A DNA stretch of 64,000 bases from Saprospiraceae bacterium (GTDB lineage Bacteria > Bacteroidota > Bacteroidia > Chitinophagales > Saprospiraceae). The notes below the pieces were generated by a model that ran no database searches, had not been told where the DNA came from, and worked only from the letters and a program-made list of their open reading frames with translations. Both the position numbers and the translations under genes were made by a program. The stretch spans positions 62,001-126,000 of the forward strand of contig JAEUUP010000018.1 of NCBI GenBank assembly GCA_016787525.1. Reading direction: 5' to 3'. Positions 34,401-42,114 of this stretch are shown one piece after another; within the stretch, counting starts at the first letter, position 1; each line of letters starts with the position of its first letter.

Positions 34401-37051
34401 GCTATCGCTTTTGCATTAACAACAGTGTTGGGGACTACTGTTTGCCCATCGCTATTACTTCCCCAACCGACAACCGAGCCATTGCTTAATAAGGCTAAAC
34501 TATGCCCGCCACCCGCCAAAGCACCACCTGCTGCTATCGCTATTGCACTCGCAACAGTATTGGGCACTGTCGTTTGTCCAAAATTATTGCGTCCCCAAGC
34601 TGTAACTGTGCCGTTATTCAGTAGTGCTAAATTATGGTAGTTACCTGCCGCAATCGCTTTTGTACCTACGACGGTGTTAGGAATAGTCGTTTGCCCTTCT
34701 AAATTATCTCCCCAACCTATAACCGAGCCGTTGCTCAATAAGGTCAAATTATGCAGACTACCTGCTGTAATTGCCGTTGGGTTAGTGAGGGTATTAGGAA
34801 TAGTCGTTTGTCCATAATTATTTAGTCCCCAACCAACAACCGAGCCGTTGCCCAATAAGGCTAAACTGTGCAGACTACCTGCTGCAATTGCTGTTGCGCT
34901 AGTGAGGGTATTGGGTATGGTCGTTTGTCCATCACTATTGTCTCCCCAACCAATAACCGAGCCGTTGTTCAATAAAGCCAAACTATAAAGCCCTTTCGCC
35001 GCAATGGCTTTGGCACCCACGACAGTATTGGGTATAGTTGTTTGTCCATAGCTATTATCGCCCCAACCAATGACTGTGCCATTGCTCAATAAGGCTAAAC
35101 TATGACGACCTGCTGCTGCTATCGCGGTTGCTGGTGGCTTTTCAGACCATGAGACGGTCGTGCCGTTGGTGGTAATAAGGCTGTTCAAATTCACCGAACC
35201 ACTGCGACAAAAGGCAATATTAGTGGTGGTGAGTGTGATTGTATCATTGATGGATGCAATAGTGGTGGCAGTACACCCAACATTATCCGTTACAGTTACG
35301 AAGTAAGTACCAAATGATAAACCCGTAAATAGACCCGTTTGGTTGGTCGTCGCGCTGCCCGAGCGTGTGAAAGTATAGGGTGACGTACCACCTGTTGCAG
35401 CAACGGTTATACTGCCATCTGTTGCATTGGCACTCGAAGGATTGGAGGTTGAGACGACACCTATACTAAGGGCTGTTGCGGGTTGGCTAACAGTAACAAT
35501 GGTTGATGCCACACAACCATTTGGGTCTTTTGCAAAAAGTGAATAGGTTTGGGCTTTTAAACCCGTAAAAGTACCCGCAGGACTTTGGCTACCTGTATTT
35601 GGACTGATGCCATAAGTAACATTGCCTGTTCCACCCGTTGCCAATACAATAATTTGACCATCCGCGCTACCAAAACATTTAGCATTGGTTACTGAGGGGG
35701 TGCCTAAACTCATGGGTGAGCCGATGCAAGCGGCTGTCTGACTTCTAATCAAATTGCCGGGCAGTGGACCAAAGCCATTGTTGAAGTTAATGCCAATACT
35801 CGGTACAAGATGGCAATAACTCATAATGGTACCGCCATTTGTGGGCGTGGGTCCAGCCGCACAACTACCATCCTCTACTGCCACACAATTATCAATCGGA
35901 CCGCCTGCCCAAGTACAGCTTTGTGTATGTGGTGAGCCGAAATTATGCCCCAACTCGTGCGTCACGACTTCAACATTCCACGAATAAGTTGGTACATTCA
36001 CGACAGTTGTGGTGATACTACCGCTTACGCCTGTGCTGTGTCCTTCTGCTTTTTTACATAAAACATCCAAATAGGCAATCCCGCCGCCTAAGATACGCGC
36101 AGAAAGTAGGTGCGCTAAGTCACCTGTAAAATCTGAGCCGATGCGAGTTGTGAAAAGTGTAAGTGCTTGTTCTGTATTGGTGGCAGAAACATAAGGGTCA
36201 GCCGTATCCCAAATTTTGAGTTGTGACATCTGAATAAGGATACCTTCGTTGTTGTATAACACGGCAACTTGACCAAAAAGGGCGTTCACAAAATTGGTCA
36301 CATTGGTCACATTCGACCCTTGCGCTTGGTAAAGCGCATTGTCGGCTTCAATATAAATTTGAACAGCACGGCAGGCAACGTTTTCTGGTGAAGTTGTTAA
36401 ATGTCCACTTTCTATGGTGCGTGTCACGGCTTCTTCAACGCCGCATCTGAACGTTGAATGTTCCAATAACTCATGGTCATTGTAAAAAATATGGTTCGAC
36501 GATGTTTTGATTTTACCCAAAACATAATTGCCCCTATCGTTCGACACAATGCCACTCAACTCACCATTGGACAGAGCCAATGACACCACTGAGTTGTTGT
36601 CGCCTTTGATGATGCCTTTATAAAAAACGCCGCGTTTGACAGCCACTTCTTCGTCGCGGGCATTCGTTACTTTGTACTTGTCGCCAAATACATCGTTGGG
36701 TATCAATTCCAAAACCATTGTGCTGTCAGCAGCGACAGGTATCTCAAATGCTAAAAAGGCTGGGTTTTCTCTTTCCATTTGTTTTAAGGCGGCTTCATCT
36801 GTCGTGAGCTGTACAGCAGTATTTCTTTCTGTAAATGTATTTTCCAAGGGATGAAGTTCCGTTGCCAAACGGAGTGCGGCGACACGTTGCGGCTTCGCTT
36901 GGGTGTGTGCTGCTTGAACGGCTTTTGTGATTTGTCTTTGCGCTAATACGCTTGAAGTTGCACCAAAAATCAAGAATAGGATAACCCAACTTCGCAAAAC
37001 GTGCGTGCTTACTGAGGGGGTACTGTTGGCATACTGTTGTTTGTTCATCAT
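31466..37051 (-). CDS. Giant T9SS cargo protein: reprolysin-type metalloprotease, SprB repeats, two RCC1 propellers, LamG domain
   Basis: The 1861-residue protein starts with a signal peptide (VILFLIFGATSSVLAQ). A propeptide-like region (about 40-200) leads to a metzincin protease domain with the zinc motif HELGHNFGSPH (about 365-375) and Met-turn GGTIMSYCH, typical of bacterial reprolysin-like M12B enzymes. Then come SprB repeats (from about residue 450; SVTNAKCFGSADGQIIV), RCC1 propeller 1 (about 630-914), two SprB-like repeats, RCC1 propeller 2 (about 1140-1407), LamG (about 1450-1670) and a T9SS sorting domain near the C terminus (KIYPSVTSGLLTIEN). Both propellers have seven blades. It is likely a secreted protease with adhesive or recognition modules. 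Eight exact 10-mers are inside, one coding TPSVS in the signal peptide region. Confidence 0.92.
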   Translation of the reverse strand: MMNKQQYANSTPSVSTHVLRSWVILFLIFGATSSVLAQRQITKAVQAAHTQAKPQRVAALRLATELHPLENTFTERNTAVQLTTDEAALKQMERENPAFLAFEIPVAADSTMVLELIPNDVFGDKYKVTNARDEEVAVKRGVFYKGIIKGDNNSVVSLALSNGELSGIVSNDRGNYVLGKIKTSSNHIFYNDHELLEHSTFRCGVEEAVTRTIESGHLTTSPENVACRAVQIYIEADNALYQAQGSNVTNVTNFVNALFGQVAVLYNNEGILIQMSQLKIWDTADPYVSATNTEQALTLFTTRIGSDFTGDLAHLLSARILGGGIAYLDVLCKKAEGHSTGVSGSITTTVVNVPTYSWNVEVVTHELGHNFGSPHTQSCTWAGGPIDNCVAVEDGSCAAGPTPTNGGTIMSYCHLVPSIGINFNNGFGPLPGNLIRSQTAACIGSPMSLGTPSVTNAKCFGSADGQIIVLATGGTGNVTYGISPNTGSQSPAGTFTGLKAQTYSLFAKDPNGCVASTIVTVSQPATALSIGVVSTSNPSSANATDGSITVAATGGTSPYTFTRSGSATTNQTGLFTGLSFGTYFVTVTDNVGCTATTIASINDTITLTTTNIAFCRSGSVNLNSLITTNGTTVSWSEKPPATAIAAAGRHSLALLSNGTVIGWGDNSYGQTTIPNTVVGAKAIAAKGLYSLALLNNGSVIGWGDNSDGQTTIPNTLTSATAIAAGSLHSLALLGNGSVVGWGLNNYGQTTIPNTLTNPTAITAGSLHNLTLLSNGSVIGWGDNLEGQTTIPNTVVGTKAIAAGNYHNLALLNNGTVTAWGRNNFGQTTVPNTVASAIAIAAGGALAGGGHSLALLSNGSVVGWGSNSDGQTVVPNTVVNAKAIAAGSLHSLALLSNGSVVGWGLNNYGQTASYDPLPLSNTTVSPTTTKTYYVIVSNASGAIKTDSVTVYVSTTLPTILPPIVANAKCFGSSDGEVIVLATGGSGNISYSVFPIAGSQSPAGVFTGLPANTYTFTATDINGCTAKTVITIGQPTAISFNTPSVIHNSSINGFGGRVWVNAKGGTPPYTYARSGSSTTNQTGLFTGLSAGTYTFTATDNTGCTKTTTVQVYDPPTLTTTNTTICGSVSLDLNTLITTNGSTVTWSEKPQAIAIAAGGYHSLALLSTGTVIGWGNNGAGQATPPNTVVGAKAIAAGFGHSIGLLSNGSVVAWGRNFSGQTTVPNTVVGAMVIAAGADHNLALLSNGSVVSWGDNTSGQTNVPNTLANTTAITGGDLHSLALLNNGSVIGWGDNTIGQTSVPNTVVGATAIAAGSYHNIALLGNGSVIGWGGANTPVPNTVVGAKAIAASGNHSLALLGNGSVIGWGDNTAVPNTVVGATAISAGGEHSLALLSNGSVIGWGDNTYGQSTSYNALPLSNTTVSPTATKTYYVVVTNANGDKTTGSVTVTVNPVPTPPATTTNNALSFDGTNDCVQITKCSGSLFAGGDALTIEYWFKGSSNQSAVRMQDNNGYIVAGWNGQHVLSNDGGTPSGINIGAGYNDGNWHHIAMTWQRNGFFTSYLDGNQVAQRAASNTPLPAFNSGVYLGAYLGISEFMNGTLDEVRVWTTARTQAQIQANMSVCTLLDQSNLLMYYRFDHGTANTTNTTINTLLNTVNSDELTGALNGFSLSSTASNWTTGKTCNTALPVELLNFSGKNTEGGNWLTWTTAEETNTLNFEVERSPDGQSFEKIGTVKAKGSHSTYDFTDNYRLPTIAFYRLKINDLDGQFDYSKTISIQSKGKSKVKIYPSVTSGLLTIENALSFHIINSIGQVVLSEKQTQGSGNFQSFSNLTHTPNLSHLPNGIYIIRGVDTEGVLFSQKIVKQ

Positions 37052-37160
37052 GTTAAATATTGAGAATGAGCGTGAATAATGATAGTATTATGTCTCGTAC
37101 AGCCTTCATCTTCTTTAGCTGTCTGAATGATGTGTCAAAACTGCATCATTCGCTCATTAT

Positions 37161-37260
37161 CAAGGTCTCATTGATACAATATGAGCGTCTCACCTACAAC
37201 ATGAGCGTCTCATAGATACATCACGAGCGTCTCATGTATGAAAATGAAGGGTCTCATCGG
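37161..37260. repeat. Tandem array 3: 4-5 degenerate copies of a 20-22 bp unit
   Basis: Units start ATGAGCGTCTCAT, ACGAGCGTCTCAT or ATGAAGGGTCTCAT and repeat at 37181, 37201, 37223 and 37244, with a weaker copy before. The core ATGAG-CGT-CTCAT is itself an inverted repeat with a triloop. The array lies about 110-210 bp upstream of the start of the metalloprotease gene at 37051. Confidence 0.7.
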
Positions 37261-37400
37261 GCTATTGGAGACAGCCAAAGGTGGCAAGCAATCACAAAGG
37301 AGAACTATTGGAAAGACGATTGATAAGCAATGGACATGAAGCGTTAAGAAGCCTCAGAGGTACAATATTTTGGTAGCAGCAAAAGGCGTGAAGTGATTTT

Positions 37401-37562
37401 TTAGGGTGTCTTATTCTTTAAATCGTACACATTGAAGCGATTGGTCTCTGTGTTAAAAGCTATCAAACCACTGGAATTGGTGGCAAACCAAACGATTTTG
37501 CTCGTTTGTGTACCCGACTGAGCAGCTCCTGTATAGCGCGTTGTTCTCAAGTAGTTGTTTAA
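37401..37562 (-). pseudogene. Fragment of a two-component propeller (Reg_prop) protein
   Basis: On the minus strand a 53-codon frame bounded by stops at 37563-37565 and 37401-37403 reads ...TSKIVWFATNSSGLIAFN followed by TETNRFNVYDLKNKTP. VWFATNSSGLIAFN followed by NRFNVYDL is a canonical Reg_prop beta-propeller blade, like those of the sensor kinase at 16446. There is no start codon, signal peptide or further domain. It is probably the remnant of a deleted sensor gene. Confidence 0.6.
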
Positions 37563-37659
37563 CTATCATTTAGTTAGTTCTGATTGTTCAGTTTTCACGA
37601 ACAAAGGTAAGCGCATTCCCACTAATGGGCAAAAGTCACTGACCAATGATAACTATAAG

Positions 37660-38595
37660 TCAGAAAAAGATCTCTTGTGCCAATCGGTATGTTTGCGCAT
37701 GAGCCTCTATGATGGTTGCCACACGGGCTGAGTAGCCACCACCCATGCTCACCTCGACGGGAACATTATTTTTTCGACACATCTCCAACACGCATTTATC
37801 CCGTTGAGCGCAACCATTCATCGTGAGACTCAAACGACCCAATTTATCGGTTTCTAAAACATCTACGCCTGCATTGAAAAATGCAAAATCGGGTTGCACT
37901 TCGTCCATGAGTAAAGATAAATTTTCTTTCAAGACTTTTAGATAAAACGCATCGGTCACACCATCAGGTAAGCCAATATCGAGGTCACTTTGTTCTTTGT
38001 GAAGCGGATAGTTATTAGCTCCGTGCATCGAGAATGTGAAAACACCCCCCTCAGTATTGTCGCCTTTTTGCCACTGGTTTCTTGATTGTCTGAAAATTTC
38101 TGCTGTGCCATTGCCTTGATGCACATCGAGGTCAATGATGAGTATGCGTTTTGCTAAATTAGTGTTTATCAAATAATTGGCTGCCATAGCTTGGTCATTG
38201 AGTAGGCAAAACCCTTCGCCTCTATCCGTAAAAGCATGGTGTGTGCCACCCGCCACGTTCATGGCGACATCGTATTTTAATGCCCAATGACAGGCTTCAA
38301 TTGTGCCACCAGCGATGGTGATGCAACGGTCAAAAAGTTGTTGTGTCAATGGAAAACCAATGCGCCGCATTTCTTTTTGAGTCAACTCCAAATGCTTCAT
38401 TCGGTCGAAATACTGAGGGGTATGCGTGGCAGTGATGATGTCTTCGGAAAGTGGTTTGGGTGCAAAAAAATGGTCATTCGTCACTGTACCTTCATACAAA
38501 AGTTGTTCTGGAATCAGCTCATATTTGAGCATCGGGAAGCGATGTCCATCGGGTAGTTGCAGTTTGTAAATGGGTGAATAGGCAATTTTTAGCAT
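37660..38595 (-). CDS. Histone deacetylase-family (AcuC-like) amidohydrolase
   Basis: The 311-residue protein has the arginase/deacetylase fold with intact zinc-site motifs: AGGTHHAFTDRGEGFCLLND, IDLDVHQGNGTAEIF (Asp and His ligands), FSMHGANNYP and FFNAGVDVLETDKLGRLSLT (distal Asp). The family in bacteria deacetylates acetyl-lysine on proteins such as acetyl-CoA synthetase, or acetylpolyamines and other amides; the substrate here is undefined. No acs or acetyltransferase gene is adjacent. Two 10-mers are inside (38047 read as NTEGGV, 38411 read as TPQYF). It is monocistronic and intact. Confidence 0.93.
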   Translation of the reverse strand: MLKIAYSPIYKLQLPDGHRFPMLKYELIPEQLLYEGTVTNDHFFAPKPLSEDIITATHTPQYFDRMKHLELTQKEMRRIGFPLTQQLFDRCITIAGGTIEACHWALKYDVAMNVAGGTHHAFTDRGEGFCLLNDQAMAANYLINTNLAKRILIIDLDVHQGNGTAEIFRQSRNQWQKGDNTEGGVFTFSMHGANNYPLHKEQSDLDIGLPDGVTDAFYLKVLKENLSLLMDEVQPDFAFFNAGVDVLETDKLGRLSLTMNGCAQRDKCVLEMCRKNNVPVEVSMGGGYSARVATIIEAHAQTYRLAQEIFF

Positions 38596-38687
38596 ACTAA
38601 TATGACCGTCTTTTTTCTAAGGAATGGCTTTAACTGTATAAAACCGAGCAAATATGTTAAAGTTTAACTTAATTCAAAACAATAATT

Positions 38688-38695
38688 TATCTTTG
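38688..38695 (+). promoter_or_regulatory. Candidate -7 box for the orphan gene pair
   Basis: TATCTTTG matches TAnnTTTG, 141 bp before the start at 38836. The intervening leader is very T-rich. Confidence 0.4.
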
Positions 38696-38835
38696 TATTG
38701 TTAACAATTTTTCTTTAATCCTTTAAATGTCTAAAAACATGAAAATCCAAACTGTTCCAAACTGAAAAGTTAATTTTATTTTTTTATTTTTTCTTTATCG
38801 TTTTTTTTAGTAGTTGCCGAAAGGACATAAAAATA

Positions 38836-39372
38836 ATGCAAGATGATTTTATTAATCCCAATATCACTTCTCAAGTGAGTCTCAATAAAACGATTTTAAA
38901 TGATAAAGGCGAAATAATAGCCTTTGAAATGATTAAAGAGCTTCCTGAACAGGCTCCGATACCACCATGTAATGATCCAGAACCAACCATTGATGATTTA
39001 CCAGTACGTGGTGCCGCTTATGTAGGTTGTTGTTGTATACAATATTTAGGTTATGACCAAATTACCTTATCTACTGGAAGATACTTGTTTTTTAAACTTA
39101 GAGCCAAAAATTATAGATGGTCGTCCCCAGCAAATTACAGGAATTATTATTCAGTTAAACATAATGGAAATGTAATACTTGAAGAGTATATATTAGATGA
39201 GAATGATTTACCTTCATGTGAGACATATGGATTTCAAGGGGGAGTAGGGATAAAACTTAAGGATGGCCAATGTCCAGGGCATATAGAATTTATCGCTCGG
39301 AAAGAATATAGGCTTAGTGATAATGTTTGGAGATATTGCTCTCAAACAGAAGGAGAGTTTGATTGTCTGTAA
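38836..39372 (+). CDS. Uncharacterised Cys-rich protein
   Basis: I do not recognise this 178-residue protein. It has no signal peptide or transmembrane helix. Cysteines occur as PPCNDPEP, GCCCIQY, SCETYGF, QCPGHIEF, YCSQTEGEFDCL, suggesting metal binding or disulfides. The middle (TLSTGRYLFFKLRAKNYRW, YSVKHNGNVILEEYIL) looks beta-rich. The gene is AT-rich compared with its neighbours and carries no 10-mer. The T9SS protein that follows starts 29 bp later, so the two may be co-transcribed, for example as a cargo-associated pair. Lack of a recognised family and base composition suggest recent arrival, but that is inference. Confidence 0.6.
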   Translation: MQDDFINPNITSQVSLNKTILNDKGEIIAFEMIKELPEQAPIPPCNDPEPTIDDLPVRGAAYVGCCCIQYLGYDQITLSTGRYLFFKLRAKNYRWSSPANYRNYYSVKHNGNVILEEYILDENDLPSCETYGFQGGVGIKLKDGQCPGHIEFIARKEYRLSDNVWRYCSQTEGEFDCL

Positions 39373-39401
39373 AAACTTTAATCGTTCCTAAATTGAAAAT
39401 T

Positions 39402-40229
39402 ATGAAAATTATTATTCCATTTATATTCTATCCATTTTTGCTTTTATCTCAAGAGTTTAAAATTATTGGTGTTAGTTTTGATAATAAATACGATACTCTC
39501 ACAATTGGATTTCGAACAAATGCCAATTTAGGTATTGATTCATCACTCAACGAAGTAAATATTTTTGGACAAACTGTAACTAAGTCTGTGGATATAAGAA
39601 TCGTTCAAAGAGACTCTTCTAATTTCTCTTGTACCTATCCAAATGGCTTTAATAGCTCAAAAATATTTTATCCTCAAAATTTTGACTCAAAAATAAATTG
39701 GCGTAGCAATAAAGATACAACCTTATTGAATCGTACTTTTGAAATCCAATGTTTAACGCCTAATATTAGATCTTTGATATTTAGACACAATTTAGGCGTT
39801 CAGCCCATAACTTTTTTTGAGAATAATTTTGATTATCAAAACGCTTGTGGAGTAGAAGACCAATTTAGCGTGTTCATTGTAGAGCGAAATATGATTCAAT
39901 TTATTTCAACTAATTCGCCATTCAGTAATTTGATTATTGTTTTCAGGAAAGGGCTTTTGTTGGAAACTCAATCAATAATAAATCCAAAACCTTTTCGAGT
40001 TTATCCTAATCCTTTTAATACAGAGTTATCAATACAAATTTCAGAAAAACAACACGTTTCAGAAATCCAAATACAGGATGTATTAGGTCGTTTAGTTTTT
40101 ATACAAAAATACAATGAGGATAAGGAACTAATAAGTCTCAATCTACACGGGTTACAAAAAGGAAGTTATTACTTAACTTTGTATGATAGTCATGGCAAAG
40201 TATTAGGTAGTCAACTGATTGTCAAATGA
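39402..40229 (+). CDS. Uncharacterised T9SS-sorted secreted protein
   Basis: The preferred start is the ATG at 39402 (MKIIIPFIFYPFLLLSQEF), which gives a proper signal peptide; the frame extends to 39363 without one. The 275-residue protein has a beta-rich body of unknown family and a clear type A T9SS C-terminal domain: FRVYPNPFNTELSIQIS, VSEIQIQDVLGRLVF, LNLHGLQKGSYYLTLYDSHG, ending QLIVK. It should be exported through the inner membrane by Sec and through the outer membrane by T9SS, with the CTD removed or attached to A-LPS. Like its upstream neighbour it is AT-rich and lacks the 10-mer. Confidence 0.8.
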   Translation: MKIIIPFIFYPFLLLSQEFKIIGVSFDNKYDTLTIGFRTNANLGIDSSLNEVNIFGQTVTKSVDIRIVQRDSSNFSCTYPNGFNSSKIFYPQNFDSKINWRSNKDTTLLNRTFEIQCLTPNIRSLIFRHNLGVQPITFFENNFDYQNACGVEDQFSVFIVERNMIQFISTNSPFSNLIIVFRKGLLLETQSIINPKPFRVYPNPFNTELSIQISEKQHVSEIQIQDVLGRLVFIQKYNEDKELISLNLHGLQKGSYYLTLYDSHGKVLGSQLIVK

Positions 40230-40290
40230 GTCAAACAAAAGTATCCGATTGATATTTTTTTAGAGGCAACACCTTATACAAACAGGATTT

Positions 40291-40334
40291 TATACTGAGA
40301 GGATCTGGTTCGATAGAGGCAGCCCCTCAGTATA
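40291..40334. terminator. Terminator formed by an inverted pair of the dispersed 10-mer
   Basis: TATACTGAGAGG (40291-40302, a one-base variant) pairs with CCCCTCAGTATA (40323-40334, exact), a 12-bp stem with one mismatch around a 20-nt loop, located between convergent stops (40229 and 40339). A further exact copy (40374-40383) lies inside the next gene. Confidence 0.75.
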
Positions 40335-40338
40335 AAAC

Positions 40339-41586
40339 TTAAAACCGCATCGGACTCAACGACTCAATCCTCATACTGAGGGGGGCTTTTTCAACAATTT
40401 CTGATACCAATTTGCCTGTGGCGGGACCCAAACTCAAGCCCATCATGCCATGTCCTGTGGCAATAGTGACATTTTTCAGATGCGAAACGCGACCAATATA
40501 CGGCAAACCATCGGGCGAACAAGGTCGCAAACCACGCCAAACGGTTTCGGGTTGTGGCATTTTGACATAGAGTTCTGGATAAAAACTGTTCACACCTTGC
40601 ACAATGCCTTTCACACGATTCATATTGACCGACAAATCAATGCCCGCAATTTCCATCGTACCAGCGCAACGCAAATGGTTGCCCATCGGTGTCGCCGTCG
40701 CACGTGCTTCGAGCATGATGGCGGGAACGTTGACCTTCTCGCCCAGACCTTCAAACATCATACTGTAGCCTTTACCGCCTTGAAGTGGCAACGACAGACC
40801 CAATTTTTCGGTCAAAACGCCTGACCATGCACCAACTGCGACTACAACTTCATCCAATTCGAGTTCGCCACCTTGTATTACAACGCTCTTAACTCTTTGA
40901 TTTTCAACTCTAAAATTCAAAACTTCAGTTTTGGATAAAAACTCAACCCCCTCAGTATGCAGGTATTTTTTTAAATTAGCAATCAATAAATTCGGATTCA
41001 AATGCGCATCACCTGAATACAAAACGCCGCCTAAAACATTCACTTTTGTATTGGGCTCAAGATTTTGCACCTCTTTTTGCGACAAAACATGGGCTTCGAT
41101 GCCTGCTTTATTGGCAATAGCTGCACCTTCTGCTTCTTCATGTGCCATCGCAGGGGTTTGATAGAGCATCAACAGACCGCGCTCATGCCAACCAAAATCG
41201 AAATACTGCTCACGTTGAAAATCTTGATACAGTGTTTTACTCAACAAACTTATATCCCTCAGTATCGGGATAGATTTTTCGACATGGGCAGCCGTGGCAT
41301 TTTTGTAAAACAACCAACCCCATTTCAATAGCCGCCCACTCAGTCTTGGACGAATATAAAAAGGACTCGTCGAACTCAACATCCAACGCAGCCCTTTGGC
41401 TATCATACCAGGCGCAGCCAGCGGGATGATATGACTTGGCACTATCATGCCAGCATTGCCATGTGAGCAACTGTCCGACCCATCACTTTGGTCAATTACA
41501 GTCACTTTATGACCTTGTTTTTGAAGATAATAAGCTGAAAATAAGCCGTTTATGCCACTACCAATTATACTGATTTTCATAATCAA
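40339..41586 (-). CDS. DadA-like FAD-dependent amino-acid dehydrogenase
   Basis: The 415-residue protein has an N-terminal FAD-binding motif ISIIGSGINGLFSAYYLQKQGHKVTVID and the SHGNAGMIVPSHIIPLAAPGM stretch found in D-amino acid dehydrogenases. GGVLYSGDAHLNPNLLIANL and the late VWRGLRPCSPDGLPYIGRVSHLKNVTIATGHGMMGLSLGPATG segment complete the DAO-family match. It probably oxidises a D-amino or imino acid (DadA or D-hydroxyproline dehydrogenase-like), passing electrons to quinone; the substrate is not determined. The start could be Met1 or Met3. It is the last gene of a tight minus-strand cluster (gaps of 12 and 21 bp). 10-mers at 40374 (APLSM) and 40947 (HTEGV) lie inside, and a one-base variant at 41256. 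Confidence 0.88.
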   Translation of the reverse strand: MIMKISIIGSGINGLFSAYYLQKQGHKVTVIDQSDGSDSCSHGNAGMIVPSHIIPLAAPGMIAKGLRWMLSSTSPFYIRPRLSGRLLKWGWLFYKNATAAHVEKSIPILRDISLLSKTLYQDFQREQYFDFGWHERGLLMLYQTPAMAHEEAEGAAIANKAGIEAHVLSQKEVQNLEPNTKVNVLGGVLYSGDAHLNPNLLIANLKKYLHTEGVEFLSKTEVLNFRVENQRVKSVVIQGGELELDEVVVAVGAWSGVLTEKLGLSLPLQGGKGYSMMFEGLGEKVNVPAIMLEARATATPMGNHLRCAGTMEIAGIDLSVNMNRVKGIVQGVNSFYPELYVKMPQPETVWRGLRPCSPDGLPYIGRVSHLKNVTIATGHGMMGLSLGPATGKLVSEIVEKAPLSMRIESLSPMRF

Positions 41587-41607
41587 GATTTAATTATTTG
41601 AACAACA

Positions 41608-42102
41608 TTAACTCGCCGCTGCCGCCGCTTGCATCATAAGGTAATACAAAACGCTATAAACAGCTATCAGCACAAGCGTTTCATCAATCTGTTCAGTAAA
41701 ATGTGGATTAACGTCAATTTTGAAATCGTAATGACCTTGTGTCCACTTATAGTCAGGCGTAATGATGAGTAATTCAGTTCCAGTAGGGTCAACGAGAGCA
41801 TATTGCGACTTCCAGATATTGTGAGATTTCGTCAAATAGTCAGTTTTTTGCTCTGTTTCGAGCATATCTATCACAATTTGCCCTTTCCAATTCATTTTGA
41901 GTTCGGCAATATCTGAATCGCCTTTGGAGACAACAATAGATGTTCCCCAAAAACCTTTGGGTAAGAAGTCATAAAATTCGCCAAACTGAGTCGTCATCTG
42001 AGCTTTCGACGACGACCATTTTTCAAATTTTAGACTACCCAAAAAAGTGCCTTCCTCTGAGTTGAGAATATATTCTTTTTTAGAAGAGTATGTAACTTTC
42101 AT
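41608..42102 (-). CDS. Uncharacterised protein with C-terminal hydrophobic helix
   Basis: The family of this 164-residue protein is not recognised with confidence. The N-terminal three quarters is beta-rich (TFLGSLKFEKWSS, GTSIVVSKGDSDIAELKMNW, YALVDPTGTELLIITPDYKW), loosely reminiscent of LURP-one/Tubby-like or scramblase-like barrels. The C terminus is a hydrophobic helix (ETLVLIAVYSVLYYLMMQ) ending in AAAAAS, probably a tail anchor. It is sandwiched between the SDR gene (12 bp) and the DadA-like gene (21 bp), so it is co-transcribed with them. No 10-mer is inside. Confidence 0.6.
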   Translation of the reverse strand: MKVTYSSKKEYILNSEEGTFLGSLKFEKWSSSKAQMTTQFGEFYDFLPKGFWGTSIVVSKGDSDIAELKMNWKGQIVIDMLETEQKTDYLTKSHNIWKSQYALVDPTGTELLIITPDYKWTQGHYDFKIDVNPHFTEQIDETLVLIAVYSVLYYLMMQAAAAAS

Positions 42103-42114
42103 GTTTTAAATGTT

